Of a stretch of DNA of 64,000 nt, positions 21,370-33,010 are shown one piece after another (positions within the stretch are counted from its first letter, which is position 1; each line of letters starts with the position of its first letter). Origin of the DNA: Acanthosepion pharaonis (taxonomy: Eukaryota; Mollusca; Cephalopoda; Sepiida; Sepiidae); NCBI GenBank assembly GCA_903632075.3, contig CAHIKZ030003336.1, forward strand, positions 67,001 through 131,000, read 5' to 3'. Below the pieces are notes generated by a model. It searched no databases, was not told the DNA's origin, and worked only from the letters and a program-made list of their open reading frames with translations. A program made the position numbers and the translations under genes.

Positions 21370-22108
21370 CTGCATAAGCAAACCCACAACAGAGTCATTA
21401 AAGCTGTTAAGAAGAGTATGAAGAGAAGTCCATGAAGAAGCATGTGGTAGATGGCAAAAGAGATGGATATTCTGGATAGGTTGCTAAGAAGGAGTGTGGA
21501 AGTGGATTTAGGGATAAAACTATACAATATTCAACAATAGCTGCTCTCAAGTGCCTTAGCAGAGGGAAGATAATATTGGAAGAGATGCAGTGTACTGCTT
21601 TGTTTGGTTGGATAAGAAGTTTTTCACTGTGGAAGCTGCGGTCAAATACCAAAATGATAGGATTCATGTCACTTCATTAGGAAACATTCCGAAATGTGAC
21701 AGAAACAAATTGGTGTCATAGTTTGGACTCATCTTGCTTCTGATTGTTCAAAATTACCCTTGGTGTTCATTGAAGAAGGATGAAAAGTGAATAGCAAAAT
21801 TTACCAGCAAATGTTGAAAAAAAATGACTTGCCTTGATGGTCTGCCACATCTGGAAATCTCAATGTTTTTAATCAAGATGGAGCTCACACATTTATGGCC
21901 AGTTTGATGCAGAACTGGTGCAAGAGACATTTCTGTGAATGGTTTTATATATATATATTAATCTTATGGATTTTAAAATGCTGGAAAGCAATGTTTCATA
22001 TATCTCAAGTGTGTTAGACCTGAAAGAAGCTCTTATGATGCGAGTGGTGAAACATCATAAACTTTGGAAGAGATTAAGAACTATGGTGAAAGCATTTGAT
22101 TTGTAAAT
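21370..22108 (+). pseudogene. Mariner transposase relic, nearly full span
   Basis: Frames patched across the region show the mariner domain order. VIKAVKKSMKRSP and AKEMDILDRLLRRSVEVD match the N-terminal DNA-binding part. LDKKFFTVEAAVKYQNDRI holds the first catalytic Asp. WTHLASDCSKLPLVFIEEG is the core strand, NVFNQDGAHTFMASLMQNWC holds the second Asp, and LMDFKMLESNVS with LKEALMMRVVKHHKLWKRL is the C-terminus. The stretch that should hold the third Asp (SPDLNP-like) is missing, and a TA-rich tract (about 21948-21960) sits in its place. Several stops and shifts confirm it is dead. A TA microsatellite at 22107-22128 follows. Confidence 0.8.
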
Positions 22109-23664
22109 ATATATATATATATATATATAAAAAATATTGTCAATAAATATAACAATCACATGTAAACTTTCATTAATTAAAATCTAAAACTTTTTATTTT
22201 ATGATAAAATAAATAATGGGTAAATATACATGCTTCACTTGGTACACAAATTGATAATTATATTAAAATATTTGTCAAACAAAATACAACCATCTGCTTA
22301 TTTCCATTACCTCAAGTCAAGACATTTTCAACCAATGAGGTGTTTTGATGGAGCTTTCTTGAAAAGTCTTACTTCTGAGCCTGATTATGGCAACATGATG
22401 TACGGTTCAGAGTAATAAAACAAAGGAATACTAAAAAAAAAAAAAAAAAGAAAACTCCTTTTCAAGATTGATTGAATATTTTCAACCAATCAGAAGAAAG
22501 GAATTTAAAATCTGAGACAATTTTAAAATGTAAAGAAAAATCTCAACAAACTTGGTCATTATTCATAATGATTCAGTCTGTTCATGGGCAGTCTAGGAGA
22601 AATGAGGGACAGTAGATCACGTAACTTTAGTAGCCAATTCAGAAAAGTGGACACTGAATTCTGAAATACCCTGTCACCCACAATGAACTCTGGGACAACA
22701 TACAAAAACAGAAAATATTGAATATTTATTGGAAACAAGCTCATATCCAGACTAAGTTTTCCTTAATAATATGAAGACAACTCACTTTTTTCAATTTTAA
22801 TTCTACAAGGCTGTACCAACTCCTGAAAGTTTTCCACAAATAACACTCTGCAACTTCTTCCATTCAACAAATGGAAGCTCCTGCTACTTTATTGACCTAT
22901 CACCCCCTCAATAGCTCAATAAAATTTGACAGTACCTTATGAACTTTACTGATACTACCAAGGTCTTTTATAACTCAGCTACCACAGTAAGTCCCCACTT
23001 AATTACAAAGATTTTTTCTTCCTGTAGCTTAATTTCTTTTAGCACTCAAAATAATATTTTGAGCAACCTCTACCATCCTTTTTACATAAAATATTATATA
23101 TAAACATTTTTTTTCTGTTTCAATTTCATATTGTGTAAGAGTCCTTTAGGTTCATCTATCATCTGATTTACACTCGTCCCTGATGTTTTGAACAAGAGTA
23201 GAGGTTTATCCGTAGTCTCCTGTTTAGGATTGGGTTTCTGGTTCCTTCTAAAGTTTTCTCATTTTTTTCATTCCCAGTAGCCCCTTGCATCTTAGTGGTA
23301 TTGTAGCCTTTCTTGGGGTGAATTCATTAAAAAAACAAAAAAACTTAAAGAATTGTTAATTGATAAATTTTTTGACATATAGGAAAATCCCCATAAGTTA
23401 CATAATGTAAAAGGAATAAATAAGTAAATAAAATAAAACTCCTAAGCTGAAGATTCTCATTTGAAAGTATTATAGAGTAGTTTCACAGTGGAGGCTTGTA
23501 TTTCACTAAGTCGGTCCTAAAAAGGTTCGACGTACAAAATGTTAGGAACTTGATATAATTAGTAATGACGCAGCAATCTAGTTGTGGTGGCTGATACTTT
23601 AATATCCAACTCACGGTCGTCCGACATTGACCGACTGACCAACTTACTGAGCCCCTCCGTGACT
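22109..23664. other. Non-coding stretch
   Basis: Short open frames only (for example 22230-22415 and 22559-22744), with no recognisable family. An 18-base A run is at about 22433-22450. Confidence 0.4.
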
Positions 23665-23692
23665 GCTACTACTACTACTACTACTACTACTT
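23665..23692. repeat. (CTA)n microsatellite
   Basis: About nine CTA/ACT units follow a short CpG-containing patch (23590-23660). Confidence 0.9.
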
Positions 23693-24109
23693 ATTATAAG
23701 TGGGAGAGTCTATTAACTATAGAATAGGTGTGTTCCAGTATAACAGAAAGTGAGAAAGAATTTAAATAATGTCATTGTATCATGAAAAATCTGCCAAGAA
23801 AAAAAATGAATATAAAAGAAAAACTTTTAAATGCTGAAATAAATTCTAGCAAAGGTTGGACTGGAGCTATAAAATAATAGTTAAAAGAAGTAAAGTAAAA
23901 AAATTAGTGATTGTCATTGAGATAAACCCAAGAAATAAGAGCTTCAGTGAAAGGTTCTTGCAAAATGTAAATGATGACCGTAAATGGTTACCACATGGTC
24001 AAGGGAGTGAAGCATTTGAGCGGAATTCTTTCTTGATTTTTTTATTTTTGAATATCCACTTATAGCAAAAATGTTTAAAAAGCTTTCAAATAACTTGTTA
24101 GATTTTAAT
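23693..24109. other. Non-coding stretch
   Basis: Nothing recognisable was found. Confidence 0.4.
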
Positions 24110-24300
24110 GCTGTATCGTAGTGCAATTGTTAAAGACTAGGAATGAGAAATTGGAGAACAGGGTTCAATTTGTAGTCAAGGTTGTTACATTCGCTTTTAC
24201 ACAAATACATTTGAAAAAGGTATGAACCCATTGCTTCTCATCTTAGCCATCATTGGCAACCAGTATAGAAGGACAAATCTAAATTTAAAGCTGCATATGC
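24110..24300 (+). repeat. Diverged tRNA-like SINE
   Basis: A tRNA-like head (CGTAGTGCAATTGTTAAAGAC), a B-box-like GGGTTCAATTTG and a body with GAAAAAGGTATGAACCCATTG resemble the 49.9-kb SINE family. The divergence is high. Confidence 0.45.
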
Positions 24301-25189
24301 CCCGGTGGAGAACATACTTGAACTATAACTAAAGTCTACCCAGCATAGTTGCAATATAAACCACAGATTGGTTCTGTGGGTGTTGAAGAGATATAAATGG
24401 ACCTGAGCAGATAAGCTTGGAGTAGCCATGTTGAAGATGAAAAATCAGACTTATTTGCAGTGTCTCTTCAATTTGGAACAGCTCTGATGGTGATAACATG
24501 CTGGATCACAGGATGACCTGATCATCAGATTTAAGCCTCAAAATGTTAAAATCAAACAGGTTTCATTGATTTGAAAAGACATCAGAGGCTATGTATATTT
24601 GCAGATTTCAGGAATCAGAAGGAGTGGAGCAGACACTGCACCCTTTTTGACTAGATGTGCATGTATTAAAAACTTGTTGCCCCTTTTCAGCATTACAGGT
24701 ATGGATAAAAAAAATTGGAGCATGCACAGCATGAATTATAAAAATAGTCCTATTTGGGCAACATTGCAAACAAGGAAGAACACAAATCTCTATGCTCTCA
24801 GAACACAATACTTGGCCTAGACAGTACACATGGACCTTACTCATTCATCCACTCAACAACAGAGAAAGTTCAACCATATTCATTTCTTCTTTCTACATTG
24901 GCTACCACACAAACATTCCTTAAATTTACACTCTTTCTTATCCTTGAACACTCTCTATATTAAAAGTTCCTAATAGAATAAAAGTGTTGGCAAAGTTTAA
25001 TGAAGATTCTCATCAAAAAATGGTGTCTCAAAATTGTAGGGAAGTTATAACTCTTGAGTAAATAATTATAAATCCCCTAACATTTATATCAGCAAAAATA
25101 TTTGTAGAAAATGAGAAAGGGGCAAGACATGGAATCAAGTATTATTTATTATCTGAGTGTTATGTGGTGTTGGAGCCAAGAGACAGTAA
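24301..25189. other. Non-coding stretch
   Basis: Overlapping short frames on both strands at 24600-24960 have no recognisable family. Confidence 0.35.
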
Positions 25190-25943
25190 TCTATCTACTA
25201 TCTATATTTCTCATGTTGTCTGTCTGTGTGTCTGTTGTGGGTGTTGTTACCTCGCCCAGGCTGCATTTCTCACCCGATTTCGATGCGGTTTTCAACACAA
25301 GTTTGCAAATGGCTGCCGTAAGGACATGACGGAGCCCGATTTTTGAGTTCGGAATCAGGTTCCAAAAAAATCGATAATCGAAAAAATTCTGCTTACAGAA
25401 GGAATGATCGCATTTCAACCAAATTTGACACCCTCTTAGAGTCTACCATTAGAAGTGTTGTCCAGAAGTTTCATGACCACGGACCCCTAAACAGCGCGGA
25501 AAATCGATAAAACCCAAAAACCGATACACCCAGATTGTGTCTGAACCGCATGTCGGTTTTTAGCAAAAACCGAGTGGATTTATGAAGAGGCCATTGGGAG
25601 TCATCATGTGAAGTTTCAACTCTGAGCACCCCCCAAACAGAGTGCAAATCGACAATCGGTCAACCCTTAAAAATGTTTTTTCCAGTTTTTTAAAGCTGAT
25701 CGTATTGTGTTTATTTTGTTTAGTTCTTTTTTCGTAACAGATTTAATGTTTACTATAGAGCTTAGAAAAAGTTGGCAGTGTGATATAGGCAAGAAGTAAG
25801 GCATGTAACAACATCAGCACGGCAAAGGGCACTCCTCTAAAGGCAAGGAAGGGCAAAAATATTTTAAGTCAAGTGATAGCGATTGCTGTATTAGTCGTAC
25901 TATTTTTGAATCAAGCACGGGCAACGCCGGGCCATGCTGCTAG
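25190..25943 (+). mobile_element. Non-autonomous Helitron
   Basis: The 5' end begins TCTATCTACTATCTATATTT after a host A. The 3' end is CATGCTGCTAG followed by a host T, so the element ends CTAG and sits between A and T as Helitrons do. A GC-rich CGGGCAACGCCGGG lies just before the terminus, a region typical of the subterminal hairpin, though here the stem is short and imperfect. No Rep or helicase coding was found in 754 bp, so it would need a helper. The sharp rise in CpG inside the borders supports a discrete, fairly young insertion. Confidence 0.7.
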
Positions 25944-26989
25944 TATTGCATAAAAATTGTGAGTTGGGATTAAATGTAGCTCAAATATAGATCGGAATCC
26001 AACAGAATAATAAAAAAAAAAAAGAATGAGTAAAGTGTATACAGTGTTTCTTGTACGTTTTTTTTTTTATACATTAGTGTGTTCGTCTTGTCTGGTATTC
26101 ACATGTCCACACATCGGGAGCACTCTTCCGGACTGTTTGTTTTGTTTTACAGCATATCAACCTCAGTGGGTCATTTAATGCTGACAGCTTTTTTTTTCTA
26201 GTAATATTTTTGTTTTGTCAAAAATCTATTTCTGGTAATATTTTTCCTAAAAATGTATGCTGAAAATATTTTTTTTTTTAAAATGTTTTGCTAGTAATAG
26301 CTTTTTTTTTCTTCAAAATTTATTTCTAATAATAGTTTTTTTACAAAGTATTTAAATAATAAAAATAATTTTTAGATTTTAAAATAATAATTTTTTACTT
26401 CAGGATAATTTAACTATTTGTCCATAGTTGGGACCTTAACAGGTGCTACCAACCTGTGTCAAGGTGGACCTGGGGACGCCAGCAATTGAGAGGTGGTTCC
26501 ACACTCCTCAAAACCTCCTGATCAGAGGCCTTGCTGCTGGACGTAGTTTATTGTCTTACCCAGGATGCAGATGTAGTTTATTGTCATTCCCAGGATGCTC
26601 TTCCTGACTGAGAAAAACACTGGTGTTATATAGCTATCTCATTCTCAAACCAATGCTGCCTAGTATCATTCATATGCAAACAGTCAGTGCCACCTACTCT
26701 AAGTAGGTCTTCTCTCAACAGTCTATTGTGGAAGAGGACACAACTACTGGTGCTTACAGCACAACATACAACCAAATCAGAATTTTTATTGAGCTGACCA
26801 GATTCTCTGTTACAATTTGTGTAATGAGTATCCAAATAATTCAATTGGAAAATAAAAGAAATGTCTGGGATTTTCTTACTTGGAATTTTTGTTGACTGTT
26901 AAGAAATGAATATTACTATTTTGGCCTGAAAAAAGAAAGGAGCCAAAATATTTGTAGACCCAAGGAGGTCATATGTTTGTGTGTGTAGA
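25944..26989. other. Non-coding stretch, possibly LTR element remains
   Basis: It holds T-rich tracts, a short direct repeat of ATGTAGTTTATTGTC (about 26536 and 26570) and no clear coding sequence. It may contain the 3' remainder of the gag-bearing element next to it. Confidence 0.3.
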
Positions 26990-27650
26990 GGAGAAAAGTG
27001 GGGTTGATTCTCATTGGTTTAATTTTCTTTGAATTAATGATAATTATAATTATTTTTGATAGTATAATGTGCCTGATCTTGTTGCACCGAAAACACTGTA
27101 TCTCGTGACGGGATCTTCGGGTCCAGGTAGCCATCCTCTCCGAGTAGCCTTGCCTGCAATCCTTTGCCAGGTGGTTGGTACCAAAACACTTAAAGCACAC
27201 AATGCCACCCATCCATGTGGTAACATCAGTATTCGTCTGTTGAGCTGCTGCAGCAACTGACTCATCTGGCTCTTTGCTATGAGTCATAACGGCCCAAGCG
27301 CGAGTCAGGATCTGGTCCAACATCATTGTGTCCATTCTGGATGATGCGCCGAGAAGTTACTTGACTTGTTGCGGCAGTCCAGAAACAAAGGTGCACGTCA
27401 TCCATTGTTCAAGCTATTGGCCACCGACCAATAAAGCTAGCCATTTCAACTCTGCTAAAATTTGTCTAGCTGAAATCGAAGCTGAAATCGTAAATATTTT
27501 TGATTTTACGCAGTGAATGAATCCACTGCATATGCAGTTATAAGGGCTTATTTTTAAAATCTGTATCTGACCTCTGCTCCTTTGTCAGTTGCCGATATAC
27601 AGAGAGAGCCCCAGCACACAAGTGTAGTGGCAGGACCCAGACACAACAAA
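26990..27650 (-). pseudogene. Ty3/Gypsy-like gag relic with CCHC zinc knuckle
   Basis: The minus strand translates, across a few frameshifts, to gag-like sequence including ALSVYRQLTKEQRSDTDFK. LAELKWLALLVGG and WMTCTFVSGLPQQVK follow, then MDTMMLDQILTRAWAVMTHS, which opens a clean frame at 27335. That frame holds a complete zinc knuckle, CFKCFGTNHLAKDC, with C47, C50, H55 and C60. A second knuckle starts at C81, C84 and H89 but has lost its last Cys, and the frame then runs into AT-rich DNA. Protease, RT and integrase are absent. Confidence 0.75.
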
Positions 27651-27789
27651 AGGATGTTTTTTTCCTTTTGACATTACTATTACTGTATACTTCCTCAGCA
27701 ATTTTTTTTCAAAGGTTATTTTTAGAATTTTAATAAACTCAAACATATGAAACTGAATATTCTCTCAGTTCTCAACCTATTTTAGTGAA
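27651..27789. other. Short non-coding spacer
   Basis: Joins the gag relic to a LINE relic; nothing recognised. Confidence 0.3.
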
Positions 27790-28090
27790 TTTACTATTTC
27801 CACAATTTCTTGTCCTTTGTAGCTCTTTTATGCATTGTTTTCTGTCTGGTGAGAATCAAAATTTCCAAGCCTTCTTTCCTCATTATGTGCCCTAGAAATT
27901 TCAACTGTTTCTTTCTGATTTTAAGTATAAGTGCTTTTTGTTTCCATTTTCTCTAAAACTTCGTTGTTACTCACATGTTCGATCCATGGTATTCTCAGCA
28001 TCCTTCTGTAGAATCACTGTTTCGTAATAGTTTCTGGAATGCATCTTTCGTCTCCCCAATACGTCTTCGGATATGTCACACTTTAAAACA
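27790..28090 (-). pseudogene. LINE ORF2 C-terminal fragment
   Basis: The minus strand gives a frame with FYRRMLRIPWIEHVSNNEVL, then EKMETKSTYT and a degraded QLKFLGHIMR-like region. The copy at 51.8-52.35 kb has the same run. The region upstream of FYRRML is joined by an internal deletion. Dead fragment. Confidence 0.65.
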
Positions 28091-29104
28091 TTTCTCAGAT
28101 ATTTAAAAATTGTTGTACTTGCTTGTTTTTGGTATCTCCAATTTGTAATTTGCATGTTGCTGATAAGTATAAAATTAAGTCATGAGAGAGGAAAATGCAG
28201 AGTCAAATCGAACGAAGGTCAATTTTACACAAGGAATGTATTTCATCTATCACCGAAATAAGCTTCTGTGCTATTGAAAGCAAATACTTATATTGATATT
28301 TTGATAAAAATAAGTAAATTAAACCGAATTTAGAAATATATAGAAGGTTTATTTATAGCTAACTGATTTTTATCTCTTCTTTAAATATTGTATTGGCAAA
28401 AAGTCCGAATCAGATGGAAACAACGAAAAAAGGAGGTAAGTAATGTAAATAAATACATGATAATGTAGTGCACTAAAATGAAACGAAAATTCAAAGAAAC
28501 AAAAATGTGATTATTTTATCTTTAGTTGTAAATTATGTTAGACTTGCGTTTAAAATGAACAAAAACAACTTTTCTAGACTTTTTTTCCCCAACTGATGCT
28601 GGTTGATTTTGTTTAGTTTTGTTTTGCTCACATCTAAAGAACAAATAAAAATAAAAAAATAACTTAAAATACACTATTGGCAACTTCTGCTTAAAATACA
28701 ACCAGTTCATTTCACTTTTTTTTTTTTTTTTTAAAAAGTGACCAGCAAGTGTTTTCTGGGAGAGTTTACAAAATAAATAATTATTCAAGAATAAATAGGA
28801 AGAGAATTTTCATTACTGCTCTGCTTGTCAGGGTTTACTATTCGACGTGTAATGCAATCCAAACGTAACCAGAACCTGAACCATAACTGAAAAGTGAAAA
28901 CAAATACAAAATCAAATTTAGTTTTACTTCTTTTTTTTTAATGGCTAGCAACAGTGGAAATTTTCAAATTTCTTTGTTTTATTTTTTGATGTTTCTTTTT
29001 TATTTAGATATATCGGTAAAAAAAAAAAAATTACTCCCCTCAAAAAGACCAAAAAATATGTCCACTGTCCGTTCGAAAAGAAAGTAGCTTTTTTAAATGC
29101 CTTT
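28091..29104. other. Non-coding stretch with a strong plus-strand donor-like site
   Basis: GGAGGTAAGTAATG at 28432-28445 is a near-consensus 5' splice site. It follows ATGGAAACAACG, which could begin a short exon. No supporting acceptor or frame was identified. Confidence 0.3.
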
Positions 29105-29126
29105 TGCGCACGCGCGTAAAAATGGC
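29105..29126 (+). promoter_or_regulatory. NRF1-like and YY1-like site pair
   Basis: TGCGCACGCGCG (29105-29116) matches the NRF1 palindrome well. It is followed by AAAATGGC (29119-29126), a YY1-type core. This combination is typical of TATA-less promoters of broadly expressed genes. Long CpG runs are rare in this AT-rich window. It is about 2.4 kb upstream of the 6-finger ORF and could mark its first exon; that link is inference. Confidence 0.45.
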
Positions 29127-30179
29127 AGTCAGTGGTACATGTCCCGATAACTAGCAGTAGTAATGACTAGTATTTTTATCATGTTTGTTTCGTTGAATAA
29201 ATAATCTTCAGAGTTTTTTTTTCTTACTAGAAGCGAATTAAAAGATACTTCCTGATACACACTGATATCTTTTTCATGTATTGTCTGAAGCAGCATACGA
29301 ACGAAGCCAATGTGTTATTTTTTTTACCTTCCTTGTGACGTGCTGAATTTTTAATCAGACACCTGAGTTATTTTAAAAGTGCACTAAATAAATAATTAAA
29401 TAAAAATCAAATGAAAGAAAGGATAGTTTTGTTAAGAGCCGAAGTTATATGATTTTTTTTTCACTTAAAAAAAATGTCAACTTTTTTTTTTTTTTTTTTT
29501 AAAGAATTATCTGTATTTTTCCGACTTTCGTTTTTTATTTTCTAGACTCCAGTTTAGTGAAGAAAGTACTGCTAAAAGTTTTCATTCACTTCGCTTATAT
29601 ATTTTTTTAAGTTAAAAACATTATTTTTTGGTACAAATAATATTCTGAACATTTTAGCATAAATTATTCGGTGCATTTTCTTTTTTATTGGACATTTTCA
29701 CATTTAAAATTTACTGAAATGAAGTGAGATTATGTTTAAAAAGGTTTAACTGCAGAAGTTATTTCAATATTTTTGGTTGTTTGGCATCGGGAGATGCAAT
29801 AAAAAAAAAACAAACTTCGTCAATGTCTGTCAAAAATGCTTTACTATTTCCTTAATCTGTTTATTTTATTTTCTCTTTGTATTTATATTCTAATGAACTG
29901 CTGTACTATTTTTTTCTCACAAATTTGTTTTTGTTATTAATGTTGATGTTTAGTTTAACATTCATTCAGGTGATGCCGTTTCGTTCACTAATGTTTACTT
30001 TAGTTACTAGTTATCAATAAAATAAAAATAATTGTCTTACTCTTCTTAAAATATATTGTGAAGAAGTGCAATTTTTTTTTAAATGTAGTTTTATTTATAA
30101 CAAAAACAAATTAAATAATACAACAGAACCTTTTTTCAGTTTTGAATAGAAAAAAAAAAAAGAAAAATTGCATTTCTTT
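29127..30179. other. Non-coding stretch
   Basis: AT-rich DNA with many T runs; possible intron of the 6-finger gene. Confidence 0.35.
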
Positions 30180-30350
30180 ACGCCGTACGGTAGTTCGTAT
30201 TGATTTTCTGCAAAGAAAGTCTGTAAAAGTAAATAGGCCAAATTTTCTGATTACGCCTGCGTAGGTACTACGCAGTGAATTAGTAATCATGATGGTGGCA
30301 GGAATTGGGGGACGAATGACCAACAAGAAGTCCGATTTTTTCTTGTCGAT
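30180..30350. promoter_or_regulatory. CpG-containing patch, possible regulatory region
   Basis: It includes CGCCGTACGG, TTACGCCTGCGTAGG and ATGATGGTGGC (YY1-like) within 170 bp, in contrast to CpG-poor flanks. It could be a secondary promoter or enhancer for the downstream gene. No TATA box. Confidence 0.25.
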
Positions 30351-31129
30351 AACTCCAAAATTATGAAGGTTTCTTCATAATTTAATTGTTAATTCGAGTT
30401 CAGCATGTACTTTTGCACGGAATTATGACGATTTTGGAAAAAAAAAATTTAAGTGATATTAGCGCCTGGGAAACAAACCAAAATTTACCGCTTTTGCGGG
30501 AAATTTAAGAAGCGGTTTTGTTTTTCAGTGAAAAACACCGATTTGGAGATTCTTTCAAAAATCATTACGTAAAAATAAAATTAAAAACATTATTTATTAA
30601 CAACAATTGAAACATTTTTTAGCCTGAAATTGGTCCCAGTTCACGCCTCCGTTGGAAATAACTGCTGTAAATTTGACGAATGTTGTTTTGTTTATTATTA
30701 GAGATAAAATTTTGGGGGTTCTGGTTTTTTCACTATTTTTGGTAAAATCTCTCTGTTTTACCGAAATTATGACTTTTTTTTTAAGGAAGCAGGTGTTTGC
30801 AAAGTGTCTTTTTTTTTGTCACAAACGTTTAGTTTTATTTCATAATTTCTTTTTATGAAAAGAATATATGCTCAGACTATGACATGAAAATATTACTTGA
30901 AATTATTATTGATTACAACAATTTAATTATATTTCATAATTATTTATGAAGAGGAAGAAAGTGCTCAGAATATGAGATTAGGGAAAGCAATCAAAGGGAG
31001 GTAATTCAGTATCAGTTTTGTGGAATTAGTTTTGGATGCTAAAATAGAAGACAACCAAAGAAATTTTTATTCATTTCTCTAATTAATTTTAACTATATAT
31101 GTTGTTTTCACCAGTTAAAAATTCTTTAC
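30351..31129. other. Non-coding stretch upstream of the 6-finger exon
   Basis: A donor-like GGGAGGTAATTC lies at about 30997. Nothing else was recognised. Confidence 0.35.
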
Positions 31130-31152
31130 ACTGTATTTTTTTTTATTTTCAG
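31130..31152 (+). promoter_or_regulatory. Candidate splice acceptor for the 6-finger exon
   Basis: A T-rich tract ends in TTTATTTTCAG with AG at 31151-31152. It would open an exon with about 310 nt of 5' UTR before the ATG at 31463. Confidence 0.5.
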
Positions 31153-31462
31153 ATTTTTCTGAAACTAGGATGCTATATTAAAGTACGAGTCAGTGCAGAA
31201 ATTTATATGGGATACAAGCAGGCATATATCTATGGACTAATTTGTTAAACCTTTTTTGAAAACCATTCAAAGTTGACTGCAAGATCAAAGGCATAATTCT
31301 GGAATAATACAGTAAATGTTTTATGCAAGTTTTTATTGTCAGTTTTTCTACTGGATGCTCTTTGGATCCCAAATTTTCAGTGCTTCTGACAAAAAGTGAA
31401 AAGACTTGAAGATAAAAAAAAAAAAAAATAATAACTCGAACATTCTAAATATTCATTAAATC
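31153..31462 (+). other. Probable 5' UTR of the 6-finger gene
   Basis: No long frame; lies between the acceptor-like AG and the ORF. Inferred from position only. Confidence 0.35.
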
Positions 31463-32101
31463 ATGGAAAACCTTAATGAAGACAACCCCAAATCTAATGA
31501 CAACAATTGTGGTTTTACTGAGGATTCAAGTCAGGAAAACAATATAAAAACAGATGCTGAAGAAAAAGTATTTTATTGTGAAAAATGTAAATGTAATTTT
31601 TCAGATAATTCCAATCTGGAATACCACTTAAGTATACACACCAGTAAGAAACCTTTCCATTGTGAAATTTGTAAGTTAGTATTTACTCATAGGTCACGCC
31701 TTCAAAGGCACATGCGAATACATACTGGTGAAAAACCATTTCAGTGTCATGTTTGCAATACAAAATTTTCTCATAGTACAACTCTTAAGACTCATATTTT
31801 GATTCATACTGGAGAAAAACCTTTTTGCTGTGAAATCTGTGGGGCTACGTTCCCTCGCAGTTCAAGTCATAAGAGGCATTTGCGAGTACACATGGGTGTG
31901 AAACCTTTTGACTGTGATGTTTGTGGGGCAAAATTTTCAACAAATTCTAATCTCAAGATACATAGGGTGGTCCACACTGGTGAAAAGCCCTTTCACTGTG
32001 ATATCTGTGGGTCAAATTTTTCAGTATCTTCAAATCTGAGGAAGCATAAGCGAACACATCTTGCAAAAAACCCTCTTCAAATGCAAGATATTTTTTGTTA
32101 G
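31463..32101 (+). CDS. C2H2 zinc-finger protein, 6 fingers, intronless ORF
   Basis: The ORF is 212 residues from an ATG in context ATCATGG. The first 36 residues are acidic and Asn/Ser-rich, with no KRAB or BTB. Six C2H2 fingers follow at 28-residue spacing (C39-H59, 67-87, 95-115, 123-143, 151-171, 179-199). Most linkers are TGEKP; the first is TSKKP and the fourth is MGVKP. All Cys and His ligands and all six Phe are present. Finger 4 has His136 where the helix Leu is expected, a change likely to weaken its core. The fingers are classical, unlike the Tyr-x-Thr fingers of the gene at 16.15 kb, so the two are not recent duplicates. Likely a nuclear DNA-binding protein of unknown target. Confidence 0.92.
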   Translation: MENLNEDNPKSNDNNCGFTEDSSQENNIKTDAEEKVFYCEKCKCNFSDNSNLEYHLSIHTSKKPFHCEICKLVFTHRSRLQRHMRIHTGEKPFQCHVCNTKFSHSTTLKTHILIHTGEKPFCCEICGATFPRSSSHKRHLRVHMGVKPFDCDVCGAKFSTNSNLKIHRVVHTGEKPFHCDICGSNFSVSSNLRKHKRTHLAKNPLQMQDIFC

Positions 32102-32479
32102 ATATTTTAAATTTTATCCACTTGTACTATCAGGTGTCGTGAGGAAATTCTCCTTTTTGTGTTTTTTAATTAAGTAATTTATTTAAACCACTTTTGGCTT
32201 ACCCAATCTGTAAAAAATTTCACTCAAGCCCCATCATTTTGGGAACTGATGGACATTCACATCATCTTAGTTCAAAGGATTTACTGAAAGGGAATTATTG
32301 ATATTTAAACAATTCAAGGAGGTCTTCCTGGTTTGAATTCAGATCCCAGACTGCTCTGCTGTTTTATCCTTAGCTAAAGCAGGAGAACTAGATTCATGCC
32401 TTTACCAAGGGCAGTAGTACAAAGTGAACATAAACTATTGTTGTTTTTTTTTTAATCATTTCACCCCAAGCAAAGCTAT
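32102..32479. other. 3' flank of the 6-finger gene with SINE-like remnant
   Basis: At about 32305-32425, GGTTTGAATTCAGATCC and CTGCTGTTTTATCC with ATGCCTTTACCAAGGGC resemble the minus-oriented GCAGTAGGTTGCC SINE family but are diverged. The nearest AATAAA noticed is at about 32552. Confidence 0.35.
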
Positions 32480-33010
32480 AAAGCCACTAAGATGTAAGGG
32501 GCTTACTGTATGTGAGAGGATATGAGAAAAAGAAAACATTAAGGAGAGAGAATAATAAAACAAACAGGAAATAAGAAGACAGAAGATAATGATTGACATT
32601 GCATTTAAATTTTTGAAGATCAAAGTTGGCTGGAAAGCAAGAAGCCAGAAGAGAGTTCCACAAGTGAGAAGTGTGAGACAAGAAACTTAGCATAGAACTT
32701 AAGGTTGCATCTAGCCATTTTGACTGTAACATGAGATCTTGTGGCTAATCTAGTACTGTGCTTAAATTTGTAAAGTCTGCATACTGAAGAGGAAAGCTCA
32801 TCAGAGCAATTACTGTGAAAATATTTATAGAAAAGCCACAGTGAAGCTATTTCTGGCAGTAGGACAGTGACTGAAGCCAAGATGCCAGATCAGGATCAAT
32901 AACATTGCAGATTCTTTATATTTTATCAAGAATCTCTAAATACATAGCAGAAGCACCAGACCAGATGTGACAGCAATATTCTGTGCATGGTCTAATGCTA
33001 TCTCAGCTGA
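32480..33010 (-). pseudogene. LINE ORF2 C-terminal relic and 3' UTR
   Basis: The minus strand reads SLWLFYKYFHSNCSDELSSS, then FKHSTRLATRSHVTVKMARC and SHLWNSLLASCFPANFDLQK with FKCNVNHYLLS across frames. These are the conserved last segments of the same LINE family as 3.3-4.4 kb. It is 5'-truncated near 33010 with a frameshift between the two halves. Confidence 0.75.
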
